Below are positions 1 through 6,590 of a stretch of DNA of 7,971 nucleotides, in pieces. A program made the translations under genes and the position numbers. The stretch is taken from contig CAJTSJ010000055.1 of assembly GCA_910578785.1 (NCBI GenBank), positions 1-7,971 on the forward strand, given 5' to 3'. Every line of letters begins with the position of its first letter. The stretch's first letter is position 1. Source of the DNA: an uncultured Muribaculum sp. Lineage in GTDB: Bacteria > Bacteroidota > Bacteroidia > Bacteroidales > Muribaculaceae. A model generated the notes under the pieces. That model saw only the letters and a list, made by a program, of their open reading frames with translations. It made no database searches and had not been told where the DNA came from.

Positions 1-330
1 CACCGTCAACGTCGAAGACGTTGCACCCGATTTGTCTTTGTCGCACATCTCCGATGTGCAGTACGATGGTAGCATCTCCAAGTCCCCCACGTACCGGGGA
101 GCTACGCCCCCTAAACATGGGGTTTCGCGTATTGTCGCGTCTTCGACGCGCCCATGTGATACACCAAGCGAAGCGCACCGTAGGTGACCGGCGGGCAGAC
201 AAGTGGACGTACGGTCCGTACGTCCCTACATTTCGTGTTATGATATATGACGGATGGGAACTGGCGTCAGTAATGTTGGGGCAAGGCGCACCGTAGGTGG
301 CCACAGCCACTGTATAAAGACGTACGCCAA
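1..330. repeat. Structured intergenic repeat-like region without a supported gene
   Basis: No convincing gene is visible here. Perfect short inverted repeats occur at 43-49/53-59 (7-bp stem, 3-nt loop), 83-87/96-100 (5 bp), 136-141/145-150 (6 bp, 3-nt loop) and 205-214/216-225 (10 bp arms around one base). A 14-base block, GCGCACCGTAGGTG, occurs at 173-186 and again at 286-299. In both places GACGTACG follows at exactly the same offset (206-213 and 319-326), so the region holds two diverged copies of a unit with a 113-bp period. Several frames are open on both strands, which is expected of structured GC-rich repeats, and none gives a recognisable protein. I infer a dispersed intergenic repeat downstream of dnaG. 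A gene reaching in from beyond the left edge cannot be excluded. Confidence 0.5.
173..326 (+). repeat. Two diverged direct-repeat copies, 113-bp period
   Basis: Copy 1 covers 173-213 and copy 2 covers 286-326. Each begins with the identical 14-mer GCGCACCGTAGGTG and ends with the identical 8-mer GACGTACG, with the same distance between the two blocks. The bases in between match only here and there. In copy 1 the terminal block is part of a 21-bp inverted repeat (205-225) that copy 2 lacks. Confidence 0.6.
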
Positions 331-341
331 GGTTAATAATT

Positions 342-354
342 GCTACAGCGTAGC
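342..354 (-). terminator. Weak hairpin downstream of dnaG
   Basis: The arms GCTAC (342-346) and GTAGC (350-354) form a 5-bp stem with a 3-nt loop, 40 bases past the dnaG stop. On the minus strand it is followed by an AT-rich stretch (AATTATTAACC) rather than a true T-run. It may help end dnaG transcription, but it is short and lies beside the repeat-rich region, so the call is weak. Confidence 0.2.
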
Positions 355-393
355 GACACAAACACGGCTTTCGACGCGATAGGGGAGGCGGGG

Positions 394-2592
394 TTATTTG
401 CGAGGATTGAGGATGCGTTCGCCGAGATATTTGGCGAATTCGCCACGCAGGTGTTGCACTTCGTTCATCTCCTGCATGAGTGTCATGATGTGGTCGGGCG
501 ATGCGCCGGCAGTGCTGACCGAATTTTTGAGTTCGGCGCGTATGCGTCGCAGACGGCACTCCAGAAGCGCGTCTTTAAGCTCATAGACCGTGCGCGGTAT
601 GATTTCGGCCAGACGGTCTTCGTCGGTCTCGACTTTGGAGAATTTCGTGTGTACTTTGCTCAGAACGTGCTTTTCAGGCACAAGGTCGAGGCTCAACAGC
701 CGGATGTCGTCGTCGAGATGCGAACAGAGCACCTTTTCGATATAGGCCGATGCAAACTGACGCTGATGTTCGAAGTAGATGGCGTCGGCCTTCTCAGCAA
801 GCTCTTTTTCGTGGCGCTGGATTGTCGCCAGGTCGGAGTCGCTTCGGCGTATCTCGGCCTCGCCATCGGCTATGTAGCGTGAGCGTTCTTCGAGCAGGCG
901 CGCCTCGTTTGCGGCAAAGTCGGCTTCCCACGAGGTGCGTCTTAGATTCAGGGCCTCGGTGAACGTCTTGAGCACGACCGGGTCGGCAAACTGTATGCCG
1001 TCGCCGCTCAGCTCGGATTCGACAAAGTCAATGACGTAGATGGTGACGGCATTGTCGGCGTCGTCGTATTCTTCGGCGAGCTGCATCATACCGTAGCGCA
1101 GCACGTACTGCAGCAGACGGCGCTCAAACGGACGTATGAACTCGAGTTCCGGGTTGGTGGATTCGACCGTTATGGCCGGAGATGTCTCCTGCGCTGTCTC
1201 TTCGGCTTTTTTCGGTGGCGCCGGAACATCATCGAGCGACTGGCGCGCCGCGTCTTTCTGGGCCTTTACCGATGCTTTTTCGGCCTGTGCCATGGACTGC
1301 CTGGTGACTTCGAGGGCCACGATGCGCTCGTCGATGCCGAGACTGCGCGCACACTCGGTGATGTATATGTTGCGCATCACCTGGTTTGGGATGACGGCTA
1401 TGGACTGCACTATGTCGTTGATCACGCGGGCGCGCGATATGGGGTCGTTCATGGCCACTCCCTGCAGCAGAATGTCGGTCTTGAAGCGGATGAAGTCGGT
1501 CTCGTGGGCGGCGATGTACGCTTCCAGCTCCGACGATGTGTGCTTCTGCGCGAACGAGTCGGGATCGTCGCCGTCGGGGAGCAGTACCACCTTTATGTTC
1601 AGTCCTTCGGCAAGCAGCATGTCGATGCCTCGGAGCGATGCCTTGATGCCCGCCGCATCGCCGTCGTAGATTACGGTGACATCCTCGGTGAAGCGGTGTA
1701 TGAGGCGTATCTGTCCTTCCGTGAGCGACGTACCGGAGGAGGCCACGACATTTTCTATGCCGGACTGGTGCATGGATATTACGTCCATGTAGCCTTCGAC
1801 AAGTATGCACTTGGCGTGCTTCACTATAGCCTGCTTGGCCTGGTAGAGCCCGTAGAGTTCGTGGCTTTTCTTGTATATCTCGGATTCGGGCGAATTGACA
1901 TATTTGGCTACGTCCTTCTTGAGCGTCCGGCCTCCGAATGCGATGACCTTGCCCGACACGGAGAATACTGGAAATATCACACGGCCTTTAAAGCGGTCGT
2001 AGACGCGTCCGGTGTCGGTGCGTATACATAATCCTGTCTTGACGAGATAGTCGACGTTGTAGCCCTTCTGTGTGGCGTCACGGAGCAATGCGTCGTTGCG
2101 TTCGAGAGCGTAGCCGAGATGAAACTTTTTTACCGACGCTTCGTTGATGCCTCGGTCGAGGAAATAGGTCAGTCCGATGTTGCGTCCGTCTTCAGTCGCG
2201 GTGAGATTGTGCTCAAAATGCTTCAGAGCCATTTCGTTTACGGCCAGCATGCTGGCGCGTTCCGACTCGCGTTCGCGCTCGGCATCGGACATCTCGTGCT
2301 CCTTTATCTCGATGTTGTATTTATTGGCGAGATAGCGCAGGGCCTCCTGGTAGGACATCTGCTCATGCTCCATGATGAAGTTGACCGGACTTCCGCCTTT
2401 GCCGCAGCTGAAGCATTTGCAGAAATTCTTGGATTTTGACACGGAGAACGAGGGGGTGCGCTCGTTGTGGAACGGGCACAGTCCGATATAGCCCGAGCCG
2501 CGCCGCTTCAGGCTGACGAAGTCGCTCACCACGTCGACGATATCGGCCGTGTCGAGTATTCGCTGTACTGTCTCTCTGTCAATTTTCTTCAT
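394..2592 (-). CDS. dnaG: DNA primase DnaG
   Basis: DnaG makes the short RNA primers for lagging-strand synthesis and acts with the replicative helicase DnaB. The 732-residue product has the complete set of primase motifs. The N-terminal CHC2 zinc finger uses C39, H42, C60 and C63. The RNA-polymerase-like basic motif lies at about 199-224 (DRFKGRVIFPVF and AFGGR), followed by YVNSPES at 231-237. The Toprim catalytic core has E266 in VEGYMD, D310 and D312 in YDGDAAG, and the acidic cluster DGDDPD at 340-345. A charged, proline- and alanine-rich linker spans about 435-480. A C-terminal region of about 250 residues follows, where the DnaB-binding domain is expected. The protein is longer than E. 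coli DnaG (581 residues); the extra length is in the linker and C-terminus, as in other Bacteroidetes primases. The ATG at 2592 gives the usual family N-terminus; no Shine-Dalgarno is seen. It sits alone, behind its own promoter-like box at 2646-2653. Confidence 0.97.
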   Translation of the reverse strand: MKKIDRETVQRILDTADIVDVVSDFVSLKRRGSGYIGLCPFHNERTPSFSVSKSKNFCKCFSCGKGGSPVNFIMEHEQMSYQEALRYLANKYNIEIKEHEMSDAERERESERASMLAVNEMALKHFEHNLTATEDGRNIGLTYFLDRGINEASVKKFHLGYALERNDALLRDATQKGYNVDYLVKTGLCIRTDTGRVYDRFKGRVIFPVFSVSGKVIAFGGRTLKKDVAKYVNSPESEIYKKSHELYGLYQAKQAIVKHAKCILVEGYMDVISMHQSGIENVVASSGTSLTEGQIRLIHRFTEDVTVIYDGDAAGIKASLRGIDMLLAEGLNIKVVLLPDGDDPDSFAQKHTSSELEAYIAAHETDFIRFKTDILLQGVAMNDPISRARVINDIVQSIAVIPNQVMRNIYITECARSLGIDERIVALEVTRQSMAQAEKASVKAQKDAARQSLDDVPAPPKKAEETAQETSPAITVESTNPELEFIRPFERRLLQYVLRYGMMQLAEEYDDADNAVTIYVIDFVESELSGDGIQFADPVVLKTFTEALNLRRTSWEADFAANEARLLEERSRYIADGEAEIRRSDSDLATIQRHEKELAEKADAIYFEHQRQFASAYIEKVLCSHLDDDIRLLSLDLVPEKHVLSKVHTKFSKVETDEDRLAEIIPRTVYELKDALLECRLRRIRAELKNSVSTAGASPDHIMTLMQEMNEVQHLRGEFAKYLGERILNPRK

Positions 2593-2608
2593 CGGGAATG
2601 CTTAGTCC

Positions 2609-2631
2609 GGCTTCGACTATGTGCCGAAGCC
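2609..2631 (-). promoter_or_regulatory. Stem-loop in the dnaG leader
   Basis: GGCTTCG (2609-2615) pairs perfectly with CGAAGCC (2625-2631) around a 9-nt loop. The structure ends 16 bases before the dnaG start codon and would sit near the 5' end of a transcript begun at the 2646-2653 box. It has no T-run, so it is not a terminator. A role in mRNA stability or translation control is possible but is inference. Confidence 0.4.
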
Positions 2632-2645
2632 TTGAAATGAGTAAA

Positions 2646-2653
2646 CAAAGATA
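2646..2653 (-). promoter_or_regulatory. Candidate Bacteroidetes -7 box for dnaG
   Basis: On the minus strand this reads TATCTTTG, an exact match to the Bacteroidetes -7 consensus TAnnTTTG. It would start transcription near 2640 and give a leader of about 47 nt before dnaG. No TTTG is seen at the expected -33 position, which falls in the upstream terminator-like hairpin, so support comes from one box only. Confidence 0.4.
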
Positions 2654-2656
2654 GGC

Positions 2657-2695
2657 AAAAAAAAAATAAGACAGCCTCTCGGCTCCCTTATTTTT
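2657..2695 (-). terminator. Strong terminator-like hairpin upstream of dnaG
   Basis: AAAAATAAG (2662-2670) pairs with CTTATTTTT (2687-2695). After a 2x2 internal loop, AGCC (2673-2676) pairs with GGCT (2681-2684) around TCTC. On the minus strand the hairpin runs into a T-run of ten bases broken by one A. On the plus strand the stem itself ends in TTATTTTT, so it could act in both directions. The amylase upstream already has its own terminator at 3094-3123, so this one implies a further minus-strand transcript starting between about 2700 and 3090, or an attenuator in front of dnaG. Confidence 0.6.
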
Positions 2696-2871
2696 CGCTT
2701 GTTGCTTGTTGAATATCTATTCTGTCTTTATTGGAAAGTTACGTATGAAAAAGTATTCTGTTTACCTTAATTTCACTTTTTACTCCTTTTGTGTTTGTTT
2801 CTTGATATTATCTTAGATTAGCTAAGAAGATTTCAATTTTCGGGGCGATTAGAAGTTGTTGGTTTCTTATC
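2657..2871 (-). ncRNA. Candidate small RNA or dnaG attenuated leader
   Basis: This is a hypothesis built from flanking signals. An exact TAnnTTTG box lies at 2878-2885 on the minus strand, and a strong hairpin with a long T-run lies at 2657-2695. Together they bound a transcript of about 215 nt that contains no credible protein gene. Inside it an inverted repeat TCTTAG/CTAAGA (2811-2816/2822-2827) could form a stem-loop. The sequence is AT-rich like ordinary Bacteroidetes intergenic DNA, and I do not recognise a named RNA family. If the hairpin is partly read through, the same transcript would enter dnaG and the segment would be a leader rather than a separate RNA. Confidence 0.3.
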
Positions 2872-2877
2872 GCATTA

Positions 2878-2906
2878 CAAAGTTACAAAATAGTTTTCGA
2901 CTATTT
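2878..2906 (-). promoter_or_regulatory. Candidate promoter with inverted repeat in the spacer
   Basis: On the minus strand 2878-2885 reads TAACTTTG, matching TAnnTTTG. Immediately upstream lies a perfect 7-bp inverted repeat, AAATAGT (2888-2894) and ACTATTT (2900-2906), in the space between the -7 and -33 regions, where a bound repressor would block polymerase. No clear TTTG is present at -33. The start would be near 2871. Confidence 0.35.
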
Positions 2907-2919
2907 GCATGTTCTCCAA

Positions 2920-2935
2920 TATGTTTTAAAACATA
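2920..2935. promoter_or_regulatory. 16-bp perfect AT-rich palindrome, operator-like
   Basis: TATGTTTTAAAACATA is identical on both strands over all 16 bases. It lies about 35 bases upstream of the -7 box at 2878-2885 and in no gene. A dimeric regulator site is a reasonable guess; no particular regulator can be named. In AT-rich DNA a shorter palindrome would be unremarkable, but 16 bases is longer than expected by chance in so short a gap. Confidence 0.4.
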
Positions 2936-3093
2936 AATGGCATTTTGTGCGTTATTTAGGTTTAATTTTGACATATTGCCATGCATTGCTTGGCTAAGCG
3001 GGCTTTCGAGATGAAAATTGTGCCAAAAAATATCATTACAAATTGTGTTAAAAAGTGTTTCTGTAAAAATCGGTGATGTCAATATGAAAGAAA

Positions 3094-3123
3094 AATGCCT
3101 CCGAATATAGGTCCGGAGGCATT
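3094..3123 (-). terminator. Rho-independent terminator of the amylase gene
   Basis: A 10-bp perfect stem, 3094-3103 paired with 3114-3123 and containing GCCTCC/GGAGGC, closes a 10-nt loop. On the minus strand it is followed by TTTTTCTTTC. It begins 20 bases after the amylase stop codon, which fits the end of the amylase transcript. Confidence 0.85.
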
Positions 3124-3146
3124 ATAAGTGTCATTTTGACACTTAT
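3124..3146 (-). other. Hairpin spanning the amylase stop codon
   Basis: A 10-bp perfect stem (3124-3133 with 3137-3146) closes a 3-nt loop and includes the TAA stop at 3143-3145. It directly abuts the terminator stem at 3094-3123 with no base between. It lacks its own T-run. It may protect the mRNA 3' end or affect release at the stop; both ideas are inference. Confidence 0.5.
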
Positions 3147-4585
3147 TCGGCGTATAATATATACGAAGTCATAGGCTTGAGTTCTCCTGAAATCTTGCCG
3201 TCTTTCACATTGAAAGCAGAGTTGTGGACACGGTCGGTATACGAGCCGTCGGGCAGGGTAGTTGCCAGGTCGGCCGACTGCGTTTCACGCGATATATTGA
3301 TGAGTGCGGCGCCCTTGTCGCCGCGGGCCACTTCAATTACAGCCCCGTTGTTTCCGACATTGATCTGCTCGGGCTGTCCGTGCATGGCTTTGCGGAATTT
3401 GTTGACGGCCACGACCTCGGGATTGAAGAATTCGTCGTTGCCTCGTGCGCCGACGCGGTTGTTGCCCCAGTAGTTCTGGCGGGTGCTTCCTGCCGGGCGG
3501 CTGAAGAAGAGCGGCGTGCCGAACTGGCGTGCCGTCAGATATACGTAGCCTTCGCGGATGGCGTCGTCCTCGATGCCTGCCGATTCATGTTCGTTGGCGT
3601 ATGTGTCGTGCGACTCTACCCAGGTCACCAGCTGTGTCGGATCTGCGGGATGGTGCCAGTCGGCCAGGCTGTCGGCGTAGTAGTTGCCGGCTTCAATGGC
3701 CTTGCGCAGGGCGTGTCCGTAGGCGCTTGCAGTAAGTTTCATGTACTCGGCATATTCCGTTTCTTTGACGTTCTTGTCCTGCAGCACTTCGCCATAGATG
3801 AACAGGCTGTCTTCGGGCAGTGCGAGAGTGATGTCGCGTATGGCTTCGCGTCCGGTGGCTATGTCCCAGAAGTTGTTGCGCTCGGCAAGCGAGTCCTTTG
3901 GGTCGGATGGGAGTCCGATGTGCTTGGCCGTATCGTAGCGGAATCCGCGTGCACCGTTGGCTATCAGGTCGTTGACATACTGCATGTAGTAGTATTGGAA
4001 GTCGGGATTCTCGGTGTTGACATCCGGCAGACCTCCCATCTTGCCTGTGGTGCACTGATAGCGGTCGTTGTAGTCGATTATGTCGTTCATGCCGTTGGCG
4101 TGAAACAGCTTGTCGTGGCCTCCTACGGCGCTGTCGAGGGCTGCCGTAACTGCGGTGTGGTCTACTGCGGTATGGTTTGGCAGCACGTCGACAATCACCT
4201 TTACGCCATACTTGTCGGCGCTGTCGCACATGGCTTTGAATTGTTCCTTTGTTCCGAGCAGGTAGTTGCCGATCTTCCAGTCGATGGGCTGGTAGTAGTA
4301 GTACCATTTGCCTTTGACCGAGTCGCCGGGCTGGCTGTACAGGGCCATTCCCCCCTCTTCGCCCACGAAGCAGGTGTTGGCCGGAGATGTCTGCACATAG
4401 CTGAAGCCTGCGTCGGCAATCTGCTTCATGTTTGAGGCTATGGTGTCGAACGACCATGACCATGCGTGCAGGATTACGTCGTCGTTGGTCGGTTGCTCCA
4501 GGGCAGTCTGTTTACCGCCGCATCCGGTGTTTGCCGACAGGAGCAATGCGGCGCCTGTCAGCGAGAGAATGAGTTTTTTGTCCAT
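3143..4585 (-). CDS. AmyE-like alpha-amylase lipoprotein (GH13_28)
   Basis: This is predicted to hydrolyse internal alpha-1,4 bonds of starch or maltodextrins by the retaining GH13 mechanism. The 480-residue product starts with a lipoprotein-type signal (KK, a hydrophobic stretch at 5-17, then NTGC with C22 as the likely lipidated cysteine). The mature protein should thus be membrane-anchored in the periplasm or at the cell surface. All GH13 motifs are intact: DVLPNH (133-138), LPDVN (186-190), GFRYDTAKH (214-222) with nucleophile D218, general acid E266 in YGEVLQD, and ESHD (324-327) with D327. The segments HAWSWSFDTI, YVQTSPAN, DTAKH and WVESHDTYAN closely match Bacillus subtilis AmyE, pointing to subfamily GH13_28. 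The protein is shorter than AmyE and has only a brief beta-rich C-terminal part, with no starch-binding module visible. No SusC/SusD genes lie alongside. The 93-nt gap from the DUF3109 gene leaves open whether it is cotranscribed. Confidence 0.93.
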   Translation of the reverse strand: MDKKLILSLTGAALLLSANTGCGGKQTALEQPTNDDVILHAWSWSFDTIASNMKQIADAGFSYVQTSPANTCFVGEEGGMALYSQPGDSVKGKWYYYYQPIDWKIGNYLLGTKEQFKAMCDSADKYGVKVIVDVLPNHTAVDHTAVTAALDSAVGGHDKLFHANGMNDIIDYNDRYQCTTGKMGGLPDVNTENPDFQYYYMQYVNDLIANGARGFRYDTAKHIGLPSDPKDSLAERNNFWDIATGREAIRDITLALPEDSLFIYGEVLQDKNVKETEYAEYMKLTASAYGHALRKAIEAGNYYADSLADWHHPADPTQLVTWVESHDTYANEHESAGIEDDAIREGYVYLTARQFGTPLFFSRPAGSTRQNYWGNNRVGARGNDEFFNPEVVAVNKFRKAMHGQPEQINVGNNGAVIEVARGDKGAALINISRETQSADLATTLPDGSYTDRVHNSAFNVKDGKISGELKPMTSYILYAE

Positions 4586-4610
4586 GAACTATAAGAATTA
4601 ACTATCTATA

Positions 4611-4618
4611 AAAATGTA
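4611..4618 (-). promoter_or_regulatory. Possible -7 box for the amylase gene
   Basis: On the minus strand this reads TACATTTT, seven of eight positions of TAnnTTTG, 26 bases before the amylase ATG. No -33 TTTG is visible, and AT-rich DNA gives such near-matches often. It is offered because the 93-nt gap before the amylase is the widest in the cluster and shows no terminator. Confidence 0.2.
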
Positions 4619-4678
4619 AACGCTTAAATGGCTTGATAAGATGCCTTGACGGATAAAAAGTTTCTGCTCCGGTGTGTG

Positions 4679-5296
4679 TCAGTCGGCTATCCCGTCGGGA
4701 TATTCTTTGAGGTATGCCTCGCAGGCTTCTTCAAGTTCGTCGTACCATTCCTGTCCGAAATATGCCGTCAGCGGGCCTTTTAGGAATTGATACAGGCGTA
4801 TGCCCTCCTTCTTGCCGAGAATCTCCGCCGCTTTGCATATCTTCCACCTGTGGTAGTTGACGGCGGTAAAGGTCTGGTACTTTGCCAGCCTGACCGGATA
4901 GAGGTAGCATGACGCCGGTTTGCGGAACTCCTTGATGCGGCCCTCGCGGTAGGCCTTTTCGATGGCGCACAGACACATCCCGTTCTTGCCGTAGCAGGTG
5001 AACACGCAGTCGCGGCCGTTGACGATGGTGGTGACGAGGTCGCCCTCTTCGTCTATGTATCCTACGCCGCGCCGGGCTATCTCCTCCTTGGCCGCCGGAG
5101 TGAGGTCGGGCATCACAACCGGTAGAATCCGCTTCAGGGTTTCGTATTCCTCTTTGGTTATCGGCGCTCCCGCATCGCCTTCGATGCAGCATTCGCCGAG
5201 GCATTTGTCGAGATCGCAGCAGAAAAAGCGTTCAGCGAGGTCGAGCGACACCAATGTATCTTTGATTTGTAGCATAACTTGTTCTTCTGTTTCCAT
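4679..5296 (-). CDS. DUF3109 family cysteine-cluster protein
   Basis: This is a 205-residue soluble protein of the DUF3109 family, which is common in Bacteroidetes and has no established function. The N-terminal motif is rich in cysteine: C26, C27, C32, C36 and C37, arranged as CCDLDKCLGECCIEGDAGAP. Further cysteines are C97, C101, C108, C110, C130, C154 and C192. The pattern resembles YkgJ-type putative metal-binding clusters, so zinc or Fe-S binding is a fair inference. No signal peptide or membrane segment is seen, so it should be cytoplasmic. The ATG at 5296 follows the stop of the DUF5103 gene by 8 nt. A second ATG at 5275 gives MLQIKDTLVSLD, which is how I recall family members beginning, so the true protein may be 198 residues. 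The tight spacing suggests one transcript with the upstream gene. Confidence 0.88.
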   Translation of the reverse strand: METEEQVMLQIKDTLVSLDLAERFFCCDLDKCLGECCIEGDAGAPITKEEYETLKRILPVVMPDLTPAAKEEIARRGVGYIDEEGDLVTTIVNGRDCVFTCYGKNGMCLCAIEKAYREGRIKEFRKPASCYLYPVRLAKYQTFTAVNYHRWKICKAAEILGKKEGIRLYQFLKGPLTAYFGQEWYDELEEACEAYLKEYPDGIAD

Positions 5297-5304
5297 TTTC
5301 GGGG

Positions 5305-6579
5305 TTATAAGGATGATGCCGACGAGGCGTCGACAAGGGCGGCGCCTATAAGTCGGTCGTATCTTGCTCCGGGCACTTTGTAGTAGACGAGCACCAGATA
5401 TTCGTTGTCGGTCTGGTAGAAGTCGCCTTCCAGCGGGCGTGTTTGCCCGGTGGATGTTCCTTTGGGCACGGCGAGATACTGGTAGTTGTAGGAGCCTTGT
5501 TTCAGCAGTATGGCGAGGCGGTATACGCCTTCATCGTAGTCGTAGTTCATTCGGCTCGACGGGTCAAACCGGCGTGACGTCAGGTCGCCGTCGACATATA
5601 TGTCGTAGCCCTGAAGCGGTGGTGACTCCAGAGTGAAATGGGTCATTATATAGTCTGCTTCGACCGGGCTGTCGGCCGAATTCTGTTCGCGTACACGGTA
5701 TCGGCCGTGCTGGGTCATGTCGTATGCGTAGCCCTCCGAGGCGCGCGGATGGTCGGTGAGCAGACGGGCATGGTAGAACGGATGCAGATAGTCCATGCCT
5801 CCTACGTTCATGCTCAGCGAGTTGATGGCTACCGTCTCAAACCGCCGGTATTCGTTGCCTCCGGGGAATATCAGCGGTCGCAGATGCTCGAAGCGGGCAG
5901 TGCGTCCGGTTATGTACTGCGGTTTGTCTATAGTGACTGTATTGTCGTTGCGTCCGTTCTGCACCACGACAAGGCTGAGTCTGTTTGAAAGGTCGTCGAG
6001 CGAGAGGTCATCGCCTCCGTCGACGGTGATGTTGAGCTGCTGGTGAGCCGCGCGGTGGTCGATGTCGGTGGTCCCGGATATGCCGCCACGGATGTCTGTA
6101 AGTCCTTCCGCCACGTAGAACCGTACCTGAAGCAGTATCTTGTCCGGCTGTCCGTCCTCATACACTTCGAGAAGATAGTTGCCCGATATGGTCGGCCGCA
6201 TATCTTCGTTCGGTATGGTTATGCGGTAGTTGACATAGTGTACAGTCGTTCCCCTTGAATAGTCGTAGTCTTCTACAGAGCCGTCGTTGAACCCGTCGAG
6301 AAATTCATTGGCCACGAGCCCGTCGGGTTGCCACTGCGCGTTGCAGTGAGTAAGGAAGTACCGCAGGTAGCTTCGCTCTTCGGCCAGTTCGTCGAATGAT
6401 ATTACGAGGCGGTCCGGACCGTTGAGAAACAGCACGGGCGGTGCCTGGTCGTTGTCGTTGACCCATACCTGCACCGACTTGAACCGCGGGCTGAGCGGTC
6501 CGGTAGAGGTGTCTTTGGCCACTATGGCGGTCAGAGAGGCGATTGCCACGGCAAACAGTATGGCGAGGGTACGGCACAT
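5305..6579 (-). CDS. T9SS plug-domain (DUF5103) protein
   Basis: This matches the DUF5103 family, now described as a type IX secretion system plug protein domain. In Bacteroidetes such a protein is linked to the SprA outer-membrane translocon, where it closes the channel on the periplasmic side. I place the start at 6579, giving 424 residues with an N-terminal signal peptide (hydrophobic core LAILFAVAIASLTAIVA, cleavage near residue 21). The open frame runs on upstream to 6723, but that part overlaps the preceding gene in another frame and codes an arginine-rich non-signal sequence. Family-like segments include PPVLFLNGPDRLVISFDEL (about 47-65), the HCNAQW motif (78-83), EFLDGFNDG (92-100) and SGNYLLEVYEDG (132-143). 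The rest is rich in beta-type sequence up to YLVLVYYKVPGARYDRLIG near the C-terminus. It starts 11 nt after the stop of the cysteine-protein gene and is probably cotranscribed. Whether this organism has a full T9SS cannot be told from here. Confidence 0.88.
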   Translation of the reverse strand: MCRTLAILFAVAIASLTAIVAKDTSTGPLSPRFKSVQVWVNDNDQAPPVLFLNGPDRLVISFDELAEERSYLRYFLTHCNAQWQPDGLVANEFLDGFNDGSVEDYDYSRGTTVHYVNYRITIPNEDMRPTISGNYLLEVYEDGQPDKILLQVRFYVAEGLTDIRGGISGTTDIDHRAAHQQLNITVDGGDDLSLDDLSNRLSLVVVQNGRNDNTVTIDKPQYITGRTARFEHLRPLIFPGGNEYRRFETVAINSLSMNVGGMDYLHPFYHARLLTDHPRASEGYAYDMTQHGRYRVREQNSADSPVEADYIMTHFTLESPPLQGYDIYVDGDLTSRRFDPSSRMNYDYDEGVYRLAILLKQGSYNYQYLAVPKGTSTGQTRPLEGDFYQTDNEYLVLVYYKVPGARYDRLIGAALVDASSASSL

Positions 6580-6590
6580 GGAGCACAGAG

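Noticed and set aside
1..48. Minus-strand ATG at 48 (MCDKDKSGA...) running off the left edge
   Set aside because: Only 16 codons are visible, the ATG lies within a hairpin, and nothing in the residues is diagnostic.
2..187. Plus-strand frame open from the window edge (ending SEAHRR-stop), possibly the tail of an upstream gene
   Set aside because: It crosses three of the hairpins and part of the repeat and shows no recognisable domain. With the upstream sequence missing I cannot support it as a gene.
21..296. 91-codon plus-strand open frame at the left edge
   Set aside because: It lies across the hairpins and the 113-bp repeat, is rich in Arg, Pro and Ser, and matches no known family; other frames there are equally open.
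2762..2776. GTG-AAA-TTA-AGG-TAA mini-ORF behind an AAAAGGAG site on the minus strand, a possible leader peptide
   Set aside because: Four codons with no repeated regulatory codon give no real support for attenuation by translation.
2963..2970. Plus-strand TAATTTTG, a -7 box match
   Set aside because: The upstream TTTG is only 15 nt away rather than 19-21, and no plus-strand gene or terminator follows.
2867..3082. 71-codon minus-strand open frame in the amylase-dnaG gap
   Set aside because: It has AT-rich residue content, no domain and no promoter of its own, and it overlaps the palindrome and promoter-like elements; chance is the better explanation.
3224..4435. 403-codon plus-strand open frame antisense to the amylase
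   Set aside because: It is a shadow of the amylase coding frame; the amylase has all GH13 motifs, while the antisense product is Val/Gly/Cys-rich and unrecognisable.
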